Assembly (NCBI GenBank): GCA_029259945.1
Contig: JAJDEF010000012.1
Location: 62,001-126,000 of the forward strand
Origin: Planctomycetota bacterium
GTDB lineage: Bacteria; Planctomycetota; Planctomycetia; Pirellulales; Lacipirellulaceae
Direction of reading: 5' to 3'
Length of the DNA stretch: 64,000 bases
The notes below the pieces were generated by a model, which did no database searches, was not told the DNA's origin, and was given only the letters and a program-made list of their open reading frames with translations. Positions 6,643-15,876 of this stretch are shown one piece after another. Position numbers and translations under genes: made by a program. Numbering within the stretch: position 1 is the first letter of the stretch; every line of letters begins with the position of its first letter.

Positions 6643-7731
6643 ATGACTATTTCACTCACCCTACGAAATTTTCTGATCGCGGCAATGGTCGCGGCTTTCC
6701 CTGGAATTGTAGCCGGGGGCGGCCCTGCCGAATTTATGATGACCGCGTCGGTCAATGGGCGCGTGCTCGAAGGCCAGCCGTTGGCTTGGACCAAGCAGCA
6801 AATGCTTCTACTCGGACGCGATGGCGAATTGTATGAGTTTGCCCCAGATGCCGCGAAGAACTCGCGTAAGACAGGCGTCGGCTTTCGCGGCTACTCGATT
6901 GCTGAGATGCAGAATCGCCTTCGAGATGAGTTCCAAGGCCAAATGGAAGTGAGCACGACCAACCATTTTGTGGTGGCCCATCCTCGTGGAAAATGGGATG
7001 CGTGGCCAGCGCGGCTCGAATCGCTATACCGATCATTTACACATTACATGCAGGTGCGCGGTTTTTCGGTACGCCGAGCACAGGTGCCGTTGGTGGCAGT
7101 GGTTTTTCGCAATGGCACAGACTACTACCGCTATGCGGCCGCAAGTGGCTCGCCGGTGCCGGCAGGAACACTGGGGCACTACTCCCCAAAGTCGAATCGA
7201 GTATTTCTCTTTGATGCCGGTGGAGCAAGCAACGACAGCGACTGGTCAGCCAACGCAGAAACCATCATCCACGAAGCAACCCATCAGACGGCGTTCAACG
7301 TGGGAGTCCACCGACGGTTTGCCGAACAGCCACGATGGCTGGTCGAGGGGCTCGCGATGATGTTCGAGGCGCGCGGGGTATGGGATGCGCGTTCAACCTA
7401 CACGCGCAGCGATCGAATCAATCGAGGGAGGCTACGCGATTTTCGAGCTTCGCTAGAAACGCGACCAGAAAACGTGCTTGTAAATCTATTGGCTACCGAC
7501 CAATTGTTCCGCACCCAACCAGCCTTCGCCTACGCCGAAGCTTGGGCCCTTACTTTTTTCTTAGCCGAAACGAGACCTCAGCAGTACAGCCGGTACTTGG
7601 CGCGTGTCGGTTCGCGGAAGGCGTTTACCGACTATCCGGCCCGAGATCGCTTAGCCGATTTCATGGCCGTGTTTGGCAAAGACCTGGAACTGCTAGACTC
7701 GCAGCTTCGCCGCTTTGTCGAACAGTTGTAA
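6643..7731 (+). CDS. DUF1570-domain secreted putative metalloprotease
   Basis: This 362-aa protein has a signal peptide (LRNFLIAAMVAAFPGIVAGG). The C-terminal half has a zincin signature: HEATH (HExxH) at about residues 210-214, followed about 25 residues later by WLVEGLAMMFE, whose Glu could be the third zinc ligand as in gluzincins. This arrangement is typical of DUF1570 proteins, widespread secreted proteins in planctomycetes. The substrate is unknown. It stands alone on the plus strand and converges with citrate synthase, with 12 bp between stops. Confidence 0.85.
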   Translation: MTISLTLRNFLIAAMVAAFPGIVAGGGPAEFMMTASVNGRVLEGQPLAWTKQQMLLLGRDGELYEFAPDAAKNSRKTGVGFRGYSIAEMQNRLRDEFQGQMEVSTTNHFVVAHPRGKWDAWPARLESLYRSFTHYMQVRGFSVRRAQVPLVAVVFRNGTDYYRYAAASGSPVPAGTLGHYSPKSNRVFLFDAGGASNDSDWSANAETIIHEATHQTAFNVGVHRRFAEQPRWLVEGLAMMFEARGVWDARSTYTRSDRINRGRLRDFRASLETRPENVLVNLLATDQLFRTQPAFAYAEAWALTFFLAETRPQQYSRYLARVGSRKAFTDYPARDRLADFMAVFGKDLELLDSQLRRFVEQL

Positions 7732-7743
7732 GCAATCCGATTG

Positions 7744-9066
7744 CTACCGTTGATCAATAGGGACGAGGTCGCGCTCGTTTTCTCCGGTATAAATCTGTCG
7801 CGGCCGACAAATTCGCTTGGTGGGGCTCTCGTGCATTTCTCGCCAATGGGCAATCCAGCCGGGCAAACGGCCAATGGCAAACAGGACGGTAAACATCTGC
7901 ACGGGAATGCCAATGGCGCGGTAAATGATGCCCGAATAAAAATCGACGTTGGGATAGAGCTTGCGCTCGATGAAGTACTCGTCGTTCAGGGCCACTTCGG
8001 CAAGCTCCTGAGCAATGCCAAAAATCGGGTCGTTAATGTGTTGCTTCTTCAAGAGCTTGTCGCAAGAAGCCTTGATAATAGTCGCCCGAGGATCGAAATT
8101 CTTATACACACGATGCCCGAAGCCCATCAAGCGGAAACTATCCGACTTATCTTTCGCCATGTCGACATATTTTTTGACATTGCCACCGTCTTGGCGGATT
8201 TGTTCGAGCATCGCAACACAAGCCTCGTTAGCACCGCCATGCAACGGTCCCCACAGAGCATTGATGCCAGCCGAAATCGACGCAAACAAGTTGGCATTCG
8301 ACGAGCCCACCATGCGAACGGTCGAGGTACTACAATTTTGCTCGTGATCGGCGTGAACGATAAGCAATAAGTTAAGCGCTTCAACAAAATCAGGATCGAA
8401 TTCGTATTCTTCGGTTGGTACCGAAAACATCATGCGAAGGAAATTTTCGCAGTAAGTCAGGTCGTTACGCGGATAGACGAACGGCTGACCAACCGATTTT
8501 TTATAGGCAAAGGCGGCGATCGTTGGGAGCTTGGCCAGCAAGCGGAACACCGATTCGTCAATCTGGTCGCTGTCGTCTGGATCGAGAGAATCTTGGTAGA
8601 ACGTCGAGAGTGCGCCGGCTACCGAGCTAAGAATGGCCATGGGATGGGCATCACGCGGGAAGCCATCGTAGAAAAGCCGCATATCTTCGTGCAGCATGGT
8701 ATGCCGACGGAGCTTTGTACGAAAAGCTAACAGTTGGTCAGCAGTCGGAAGTTCGCCATAAACCAAAAGGTAAGCGACTTCGACAAAATCACATTGGGCA
8801 GCGAGTTTCTCAATGGGGTAACCCCGATAGCGAAGAATGCCCTTTTCGCCGTTGAGAAAAGTAATGCCGCTGGTCGTCGATCCGGTGTTGACGTAACCCT
8901 CGTCAATCGTAATCAGCCCCGTGGTGCCTCGCAGCTTGCCGATATCAAGTGCCCGTTCATCCTCGGTGCCTTTGATGACGGGAAGGTCAATTTCCTGATC
9001 GCCTACCGTAAGTTTTCCGACCTCGTTCACCGAGTCCTTCCTTTCCAGCGTACCACTCATGCTCAT
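7744..9066 (-). CDS. gltA: Citrate synthase (type I)
   Basis: Condenses oxaloacetate and acetyl-CoA to citrate in the TCA cycle. The protein has 440 aa, near the E. coli GltA length. All three catalytic residues are visible: H276 in GPLHGGANEAC, H318 in MGFGHRVYKNFDPRA and D375 in YPNVDFYSG. The N-terminal beta domain (LPVIKGTEDERALDIGKLR) is that of the hexameric gltA-type enzyme. Two in-frame ATGs occur at 9066 and 9060. AGAGGAC sits better for the second, so translation may begin two codons later. It is a single gene in the minus orientation. Confidence 0.97.
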   Translation of the reverse strand: MSMSGTLERKDSVNEVGKLTVGDQEIDLPVIKGTEDERALDIGKLRGTTGLITIDEGYVNTGSTTSGITFLNGEKGILRYRGYPIEKLAAQCDFVEVAYLLVYGELPTADQLLAFRTKLRRHTMLHEDMRLFYDGFPRDAHPMAILSSVAGALSTFYQDSLDPDDSDQIDESVFRLLAKLPTIAAFAYKKSVGQPFVYPRNDLTYCENFLRMMFSVPTEEYEFDPDFVEALNLLLIVHADHEQNCSTSTVRMVGSSNANLFASISAGINALWGPLHGGANEACVAMLEQIRQDGGNVKKYVDMAKDKSDSFRLMGFGHRVYKNFDPRATIIKASCDKLLKKQHINDPIFGIAQELAEVALNDEYFIERKLYPNVDFYSGIIYRAIGIPVQMFTVLFAIGRLPGWIAHWREMHESPTKRICRPRQIYTGENERDLVPIDQR

Positions 9067-9232
9067 TGTCCTCTAAAGACATCCTCGAAAAAGCCGCGAT
9101 TCGCGCGGATGCGGTCTGTGAAAACCAGACGCAAGATAAGAGCAGTCTAGCGGCGCATCGTCTGTTCGACAATCGGGCAGAAGCCAGAGTGGCCTCACAA
9201 ATTGGGAATAATAGGCGGGAATAGCCCTATTG

Positions 9233-10537
9233 CTAGCGCCGTCGCCGATCCATCAATTCGGCCAGTTTGGGGCCGCTCAGGTCACCATCGAAAACGGTCC
9301 AGACGCGGCTCTGTTTGCGGAGTTTTTTCAACTCGCGCTGCACCAATTTTTGCGTACGACCGCCTTCAAGCTGCTTGCGAATTTCTGCCTGAGCCACGGT
9401 GAACGGAGTACGGCCCGCTGTTTTGCGTTCGAGAACTCGCAAAATATGAAACCCAATGTCCGATTCGAGAATATTGCTTAGTTGCCCCACGTCTAATACG
9501 AAGAGCGCTTCGTTAATCGCTTCGCTACGAAGAGCCCCCTTGGTAGTCCAATCGTGTTGCCCGCCCTTGTCGGCCGTAAAGCCGTGAGATTTTTGCTTCG
9601 CAATCTCCGTAAAAACAGGACCTCGAAGTCCGGGATGTTTGGCGACCTGCTGCCAAATCGTATTTCCGTGCCCAGCGATTTCACGCCAAGCCGCAGCCCG
9701 ATCGTTGTCGAAACGGCTAAAGCGAACCATGATCTCTTCCCACTTTACTTGAGCCGGAAAATCGTAGTCGGTGAGATGGGCTTGGTAATACTCCAACATC
9801 TGGTCGTGAGTGGCTTGTTTGGGCTTGGGAGCCTTTTGGCGCAGCCACTCGCCGGCAATAGTACGCTCGTTGAATTGGCGCTGGACGTCGGCAAGCGAGG
9901 AACCAAAGCTTTCCAGCCGCTCAGCGAGTTCTAATCGATTTTTTAGCTCAAGTACTTTGATGAGACGTGGGATTTCATTTTCATCGAATGGCTCAGCAAG
10001 GTTTTCCGCGATCTTGGGGATATTCTCTGGAGGAATATTCCGCCGGAAATCTGCGTAGAGTAGCTTCGTATCGATCAGCCCCATCACTTGTTGCCGTAAC
10101 AGGGCACGACGGGCCTTGTCGATTTCTTTCGGCGGAATGCGATCAAGATTGGCTTGAATAATCTGGTTGACCTGCCAAAGAACATCGCTTGCCAAAACAA
10201 TCTGCCCATCCACACGAGCAACGATTTCGCCCCCCGCAATGGGCTTTGCATCCGTATTTTTTGTAGGCGTGATAGGCGTTGTTTCTACAACGTCATTCGA
10301 GGCAGACGCAGCGGGTGGCGGTGTGACAAGAGCGGGCGAACTGTTTGTCTGAGCTGGGTCGTAAATACCCCGCACCGGCGAGGGTGACGGAGGTGGCGCA
10401 AACGAGGTTTGCCCAACAGCACGAGGGCAACCTACGCCCAAGACATGGCCGACGAGTGCAACGGTTGTCGCAGCGACTAGACAAGTCGTTGACTTCCAAC
10501 GATTTGGTTGATCGCGATTACTTTTAGAGATGCTCAT
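9233..10537 (-). CDS. SurA-like periplasmic peptidyl-prolyl isomerase (parvulin/PpiC)
   Basis: This 434-aa protein has an N-terminal hydrophobic signal or anchor segment (LVAATTVALVGHVLGVG). A Pro/Ser/Thr-rich low-complexity stretch (about residues 44-95) comes next, then a SurA-N-like helical region with VARVDGQIVLASDVLWQVNQ. A parvulin domain lies at about residues 260-370, ending in INEALFVLDVGQLSNI and IGFHILRVLERK. It is expected to assist folding of exported or outer-membrane proteins, fitting a genome rich in beta-barrels. It lies between mfd and gltA on the minus strand, 47 bp downstream of mfd. Confidence 0.87.
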   Translation of the reverse strand: MSISKSNRDQPNRWKSTTCLVAATTVALVGHVLGVGCPRAVGQTSFAPPPSPSPVRGIYDPAQTNSSPALVTPPPAASASNDVVETTPITPTKNTDAKPIAGGEIVARVDGQIVLASDVLWQVNQIIQANLDRIPPKEIDKARRALLRQQVMGLIDTKLLYADFRRNIPPENIPKIAENLAEPFDENEIPRLIKVLELKNRLELAERLESFGSSLADVQRQFNERTIAGEWLRQKAPKPKQATHDQMLEYYQAHLTDYDFPAQVKWEEIMVRFSRFDNDRAAAWREIAGHGNTIWQQVAKHPGLRGPVFTEIAKQKSHGFTADKGGQHDWTTKGALRSEAINEALFVLDVGQLSNILESDIGFHILRVLERKTAGRTPFTVAQAEIRKQLEGGRTQKLVQRELKKLRKQSRVWTVFDGDLSGPKLAELMDRRRR

Positions 10538-10584
10538 CGACGCAAGTTAGCTCAGAAATGGGGGAAGAGAAAAGCGGCGGGATT

Positions 10585-13500
10585 CTAGTGGCTCGATCCG
10601 TTTGGCCGCAAGAGCGATTTCAGCTCACCAAGAACCTGCTCGACTTCGCTAACTTCTTTGCCTAACGGCAGATAAGCACTTCGCGTGTCGGCAACTCGCA
10701 GTCGGCCATCACTACGATCTACCAATTCGCCGATCAGGCTTCGATCGGCATACCCCAGCACGGCATAACCATCTTCGCGATAGATCGCATTGATCTGCCA
10801 CGCATGGGCCCAGATTCTGAGCCTAGCCTGTTCCAGCAATTGTTCTACAGGTGCTGGCACCGACCCAAACCGGTCTGCTAGCTCTTCGCCGAAATCGTCC
10901 AATTCGGCCTCATCCGTGATACGAGTCAATCGGCGGTAAAGATCGATCTTCATTCGCATGTCAGGCACATATTGGCGTGGGAAGTAAGCGCCAATTGGCA
11001 AATCGATCGTGACATCAACCGACTCTACGGGGGGAAGGTGTTTCAGCTGGCGGACGGCCCGCTCGAGCAAAGCGCAATAGAGTTCGTAGCCGACGGTCGC
11101 GATATGACCACTCTGTTGTGTGCCCAAGAGGTTGCCTGCCCCGCGTAGTTCGAGATCTCGCATGGCCAGCGCAAAACCCGCCCCCATCTGGTTAAACTCT
11201 TCGATCGCTCGCAACCGACGGGCCGCTTCGGGGGGCAGATGACGGTCTTCGTCGATTAACAGATAGCAATAAGCACGATGTTTGTGCCGCCCGACGCGGC
11301 CGCGAAGCTGGTGCAAATCAGACAAACCATAGCGGTCGGCATCGTCGATGAACATCGTGTTGGCGTTGGGTATGTCGAGTCCGCTCTCGACAATGGTGGT
11401 AGCCAGCAGAATGTCGAAGTCGTGGTGCACAAAGCCGAGCATCACCTCTTCGAGTTCCGACTCGGCCATTTGTCCGTGCCCGATTCGAACCGACGCCTCG
11501 GGCACAATGCGTTGCAGCCGCGAAGCCACGGCGTGGATATCGTGAATGCGGTTGTGAACAAAGAATACCTGGCCATCGCGGTTTAATTCTCGCAAGACGG
11601 CGTGGCGAATCATGCTATCGTCGAAGCGCGCAATGCGAGTTTCGACGGCAAGACGGTCTTCGGGCGGCGTTTCCAAATTCGAGATGCTTCGCACGCCCAG
11701 CAGCGACATGTGCAGAGTACGCGGAATGGGCGTGGCAGTCATCGTCAGCACGTCGACACTTGCACGCAAGGCTTTTAGGCGTTCTTTCACAGCAACGCCA
11801 AATCGTTGCTCTTCGTCGATGATGACAAGTCCCAAGTTTTGAAATTGAACATCCGGCGAGACCAACCGATGGGTGCCTATCAGCAAGTCAATCTGACCTT
11901 CGCTGGCTCGCTCGATAATTTGCCGTTGCTCTTTTTTGGTGCAGAAACGCGAGAGCGCCGCAATCTCGAAGGGAAACTCTGCCATCCGTTGCGAAAAGGT
12001 TCGCCCATGCTGTTCGGCAAGTACCGTGGTCGGCACAAGAACCGCAACCTGATAACCCGCATCGATTGCCTTAAACGCGGCACGCATCGCCATTTCGGTT
12101 TTGCCGAAACCCACGTCTCCGCAGAGCAGGCGATCCATCGGCTTGGCTTGTTGCATGTCTTCTTTGATCGCAACGATCGCATCTAACTGATCGGGAGTTT
12201 CTTGGTAAGGAAAAGCCGCATCGAATTCTTGCTGCCAATGGCTATCCACCGGGAACACTATCCCGGGGCGAGCGCTGCGAGCCGCCTGAAGCTGGAGCAT
12301 GTCGGCTGCCAGATCGGTGACCGCTTTTTCCGCCGCTTGCTTGTGCCGTATCCAAGCTTTGCCACCGATTCTTGCGAGCGTTGGCTTCGTTTTACGGCCA
12401 CCGACATACTTCTGTACGAGATCGATCTTACTGGTCGGCACATAAATCCGCGTGCCGCCGTGGAATTCGACATCCAGATGTTCTTCGGCTCCCCCTTCTT
12501 TTTCAAGCAGTTTCAGACCTCGGTAACGTCCGATACCGTGGGCCAGGTGAACCACCAAATCGCCTTCTCGCAGCTGTAGAAAGCTGTCGATGGCGCGACC
12601 CATACGTCGCAACGACGGTCGCGAGACCTCCTGTCGATGAAAAAGTTCGGCGGCACTGAGGAGAATAACTTGCTCGCTTACCAAACGGAAACCACTGGCC
12701 AAACGGCCCTGCACAAACTGCAATCGCCCTTCAGCAACGAGGCGGGTTTCGCCAAACAGTTCGCCCAGACGCTCACCTTCGGCTTTGGTTTCTGCGACAA
12801 GAAAAACACGATTCCCGGCAGCAACGTGATCAATTTCCTCGCGTACACGATGCACATCGCCGCTAAAGCGCTCAATCGATTCAAATTGCAAATGGGCGGT
12901 CGTTTCGAACGAGCCTGCGGGGATCCCTGAAGCAGTAACGGATGGGAATTTGTAAACTTCTTTTAGTGTGGTCGAAGTCGCAAAGAAATCCTCAGGCGTT
13001 TCTAAACGCTGATGGTAGTAGCGCCCTTCCTCTTCGAGTTGATTCGGTTCGACCAACAAAAACCAACTCTGGGGCGGCAAATAGCTGGTGAAATGCGTTC
13101 GATCGGTATGCGTAGGCTGCAGGACGGTGATGTCAACCGACTGCAGTGCCGTGATACTGCGCTGCGTGGCAACATCGAAAGAGCGGATCGATTCGACTTC
13201 GTCGCCGAAAAGTTCAATGCGCACGGGATGCTCGGCGTCCGGCGAAAAGACGTCGAGGATGCCGCCGCGCAACGAGAACTCGCCTGGCAATTCGATGGCG
13301 GTCGTACTTTCGCAACCTTGGGCAACAAGCCAACGAGTGAATTCTTGCGGATCGAATGTTTCGCCTACCGAAATGGTTTGCGTGGCAGCGTTCATGTCGT
13401 CGTGGCTCGGCACTGGCTGCATCAGGCTTTGGATTGCCGTGACGATGACTCCCGCTTGACCAGCACTTGCTTGATGATTGGCGAGGCCTTTGAGAACACG

Positions 13501-13845
13501 CAGACGCCCGGCATAGATTTCGTCTTGAAGCACGCGTTCGCCCGTGTCACTTTCCCAGGCGGGAAGCTGCTGGACGGGGACGTGGGTGAACAATGCAAGG
13601 TCGCTGCAAAAAGCATCGAGATCGCGAGCGTGGGGCAACACGACTACGAGCGTCGTGGGCGAAGATCGCACGAGTGCTGCAGCAGTCAGCGCGCAAGAAG
13701 AGCCCCAGACTCCACCAAGCGTCCCGCCATGACCTGCTTTGAGGCTGGTGAGAACGTCGGAGAAGCCGCTGTGCCGTTCAAGTTGGGCAGCCAGCTCGCT
13801 CAGCTGTTGAGCAGCCGCCGATCTGGCCGCGACGACGGTTTCCAT
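10585..13845 (-). CDS. mfd: Transcription-repair coupling factor
   Basis: Mfd removes stalled RNA polymerase from lesions and recruits UvrA. From ATG 13845 it has 1086 aa; the ORF track adds ten codons from a TTG. Domains in order: UvrB-like N-terminal region (WESDTGERVLQDEIYAGRL), CarD/RID-type polymerase-interaction domain (GDLVVHLAHGIGRYRGL), helicase motor with Walker A LLCGDVGFGKTEMAM and motif II IIDEEQRFG, helicase C with TTIVESGLDIPNANTMF, then the TRCF C-terminal domain (LPIGAYFPRQYVPD). Length and motifs are complete. It is oriented divergently from the oxidoreductase gene. Confidence 0.97.
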   Translation of the reverse strand: METVVAARSAAAQQLSELAAQLERHSGFSDVLTSLKAGHGGTLGGVWGSSCALTAAALVRSSPTTLVVVLPHARDLDAFCSDLALFTHVPVQQLPAWESDTGERVLQDEIYAGRLRVLKGLANHQASAGQAGVIVTAIQSLMQPVPSHDDMNAATQTISVGETFDPQEFTRWLVAQGCESTTAIELPGEFSLRGGILDVFSPDAEHPVRIELFGDEVESIRSFDVATQRSITALQSVDITVLQPTHTDRTHFTSYLPPQSWFLLVEPNQLEEEGRYYHQRLETPEDFFATSTTLKEVYKFPSVTASGIPAGSFETTAHLQFESIERFSGDVHRVREEIDHVAAGNRVFLVAETKAEGERLGELFGETRLVAEGRLQFVQGRLASGFRLVSEQVILLSAAELFHRQEVSRPSLRRMGRAIDSFLQLREGDLVVHLAHGIGRYRGLKLLEKEGGAEEHLDVEFHGGTRIYVPTSKIDLVQKYVGGRKTKPTLARIGGKAWIRHKQAAEKAVTDLAADMLQLQAARSARPGIVFPVDSHWQQEFDAAFPYQETPDQLDAIVAIKEDMQQAKPMDRLLCGDVGFGKTEMAMRAAFKAIDAGYQVAVLVPTTVLAEQHGRTFSQRMAEFPFEIAALSRFCTKKEQRQIIERASEGQIDLLIGTHRLVSPDVQFQNLGLVIIDEEQRFGVAVKERLKALRASVDVLTMTATPIPRTLHMSLLGVRSISNLETPPEDRLAVETRIARFDDSMIRHAVLRELNRDGQVFFVHNRIHDIHAVASRLQRIVPEASVRIGHGQMAESELEEVMLGFVHHDFDILLATTIVESGLDIPNANTMFIDDADRYGLSDLHQLRGRVGRHKHRAYCYLLIDEDRHLPPEAARRLRAIEEFNQMGAGFALAMRDLELRGAGNLLGTQQSGHIATVGYELYCALLERAVRQLKHLPPVESVDVTIDLPIGAYFPRQYVPDMRMKIDLYRRLTRITDEAELDDFGEELADRFGSVPAPVEQLLEQARLRIWAHAWQINAIYREDGYAVLGYADRSLIGELVDRSDGRLRVADTRSAYLPLGKEVSEVEQVLGELKSLLRPNGSSH

Positions 13846-14107
13846 AAGACTGAGCGTCAGTATATCTGCTGGCAAGAGGCGGTGGTAGAGCGGTGGGGCT
13901 TCGCGCAGGACGACGGCAAAGTCGATATCCGACGATTGTGGGAGGCGTCTCCGACGCCGAAAATGCTCGATTTAGATTCTCAAGCGGCGTCAGGAGACAC
14001 CTCCCACAGCGACTTTGCAATCGACTTGCGGACGCCGGTGGGAAAACAGGGTGGTTTTTGATAGCATCAGCCAAGGTTTCTATTTCCCGAGCGCTGGCAA
14101 GAATCCC

Positions 14108-15259
14108 ATGAGCATCATCAAAACTGGAATCATTGGCACCGGATTTATCGGCCCAGCGCATGTCGAGGCGCTTCGCCGACTTGGCAACGTGGACGTAGTA
14201 GCGGTCGCCGAGCGCGACGAAGAGCTAGCCCAAGCCAAAGCCAAAGAACTCAATATCTCCAAGGCCTACGGAGATTATCGCCAGCTACTGGCCGACCCCG
14301 AAATCCAGGTCGTCCACAATTGCACGCCCAACCATCTTCATTTTGGAGTGAATAAAGATATTCTTGCTGCCGGCAAACACATCATCTCCGAAAAACCTTT
14401 AGCGATGACTTCTGTCGAGTCACGCGAGTTGGTCGAGTTGGCCGAGAAGGCCGGTGTCGTGCATGCCATCAACTTCAACTACCGATACATGCCGCTCGTT
14501 CAGCAAGCCCGGCTCATGTGTCAAGCCAGCGACGACGTGGGCCGTGTGTTGGCCGTCCACGGCTCGTATCTGCAAGACTGGTTGCATCAAGAAACCGATT
14601 GGAACTGGCGGCTAGTGCCCGAACTCAGCGGCGACTCTCGCGCAATCGCAGATATCGGTTCGCACTGGTGCGACCTCATCCAATTCATCACCGGGTTAAA
14701 AATCGTTCGCGTGATGGCCGATTTGGTCACGATCCACCCCATCCGCAAACGTCCGAAGGTGGAAGTCGCCACCTACGCAGGCAAAGAACTTGCGCCCACG
14801 GATTACGAAGATGTCGAGATTCATACCGAAGATTACGGCTCGGTCTTGCTCGAATTCGATTCCGGCATGCATGGGGTAATGACCGTCAACCAATGTGCGG
14901 CCGGACGCAAAAACCGCCTGGCGTTTGAAATCGACGGGGCAAATTGTGCGCTGGGCTGGAGTCAAGAGGAACCCAACGAGCTTTGGGTGGGCCGACGCGA
15001 CGCCCCCAATCAGACCATTCTCAAAGACCCCAGCCTGCTGTACGAAGAAGCGAAGGAGTACGCCCACTATCCGGGCGGGCACAACGAAGCCTATCCCGAC
15101 GCCCCCAAAAACCTATTCCGCAACGTCTACGGTTTTATTGCCGGCGACCGCCCCGGGGGCGACTTTGCAACCTTTGTCGACGGCCACAACGAAAACGCCA
15201 TCTGCGATGCCATCCTAAAAAGCAACCAAGCAAAACAGTGGATCGACGTTGTGTATTGA
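14108..15259 (+). CDS. Gfo/Idh/MocA-family oxidoreductase
   Basis: A 383-aa NAD(P)-dependent dehydrogenase, probably of sugars, inositols or related compounds. From ATG 14108 the protein opens with the Rossmann fold IKTGIIGTGFIGPAHVEALR. The signature HIISEKPLAMT (EKP) is present at about residue 96, and the C-terminal domain has VHGSYLQDWLHQETDWNWR and ADIGSHWCDLIQ. The ORF-track start at 14015 adds an unlikely 31-residue head. There is no twin-arginine signal, so it is cytoplasmic, unlike many planctomycete relatives. The substrate cannot be deduced. Confidence 0.9.
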   Translation: MSIIKTGIIGTGFIGPAHVEALRRLGNVDVVAVAERDEELAQAKAKELNISKAYGDYRQLLADPEIQVVHNCTPNHLHFGVNKDILAAGKHIISEKPLAMTSVESRELVELAEKAGVVHAINFNYRYMPLVQQARLMCQASDDVGRVLAVHGSYLQDWLHQETDWNWRLVPELSGDSRAIADIGSHWCDLIQFITGLKIVRVMADLVTIHPIRKRPKVEVATYAGKELAPTDYEDVEIHTEDYGSVLLEFDSGMHGVMTVNQCAAGRKNRLAFEIDGANCALGWSQEEPNELWVGRRDAPNQTILKDPSLLYEEAKEYAHYPGGHNEAYPDAPKNLFRNVYGFIAGDRPGGDFATFVDGHNENAICDAILKSNQAKQWIDVVY

Positions 15260-15269
15260 AAGCAATGCC

Positions 15270-15692
15270 CTACACAACCAATTCTGCGCTCACCGGCACC
15301 TTTGACAGCATCAAATCGAAAGCCGCCGCCCAGGCTTCTTCCAATTCGTTGTCCCAAGCAGAGCCAATAAACCGGGGTAAGGTTTTTAGGAATGTTGCCC
15401 GCCATGCCTCGTGCTGATCAGGGTCGAAACCGATTTCTGCGCCCGCAACGCCAGTAATTTCGATGGTTGATTCGGGCCCCTCAGGTCGACGAAGATTTTT
15501 TACGCCAAGAACAAGTAGTCCCAGCAGCTTTTTCTGCCGAAGGTGCTGCTCAAGTTCAGTCACGATCGCTTTGGTGTCGTTCGTTAGCCGCATATAAAAA
15601 CTCGCGACTAGTGCTGCACCCTTTGGTGCGATCGTCTCAAAACTCTTTTCGACACCTTGAATTTGCTTCTCGGTAAGTTCCCTATTGCCCAT
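15270..15692 (-). CDS. Globin-fold protein lacking the expected proximal histidine
   Basis: This 140-aa protein starts from ATG 15692, preceded by GGGGGAA; the ORF-track version adds 60 poorly composed residues. The first helix, LTEKQIQGVEKSFETIAPKG, and LVASFYMRLTND match bacterial single-domain globins. The end, LKTLPRFIGSAWDNELEEAWAAAFDLML, matches the G/H helices. Where globins carry the F8 heme-ligand His (typically GRRHVGYGV), this protein reads GVAGAEIGF, without His; only H50 and H94 exist. It may bind no heme, bind it differently, or act as a sensor-type globin fold. It converges with the oxidoreductase, 10 bp between stops. Confidence 0.7.
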   Translation of the reverse strand: MGNRELTEKQIQGVEKSFETIAPKGAALVASFYMRLTNDTKAIVTELEQHLRQKKLLGLLVLGVKNLRRPEGPESTIEITGVAGAEIGFDPDQHEAWRATFLKTLPRFIGSAWDNELEEAWAAAFDLMLSKVPVSAELVV

Positions 15693-15876
15693 CTGCGTGT
15701 TCCCCCGCCATTTTCTGAAAAGATCTCCCCCTGAAATCAGATCACGTGATGACGTCTGATCTCCCTGCTTAAATGTAGGTCTCAGAGTGGAAGCGGGATC
15801 GCAAGAGTGACCGGATTTTGTCGCCATAAATGGCACAAAACCTACACGCGGCCCAACGGTTAGCGGTTTCACGCGG

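Noticed and set aside
14015-14107. N-terminal extension of the oxidoreductase
   Set aside because: The Rossmann fold begins at the ATG at 14108, and the extra residues are not conserved-looking.
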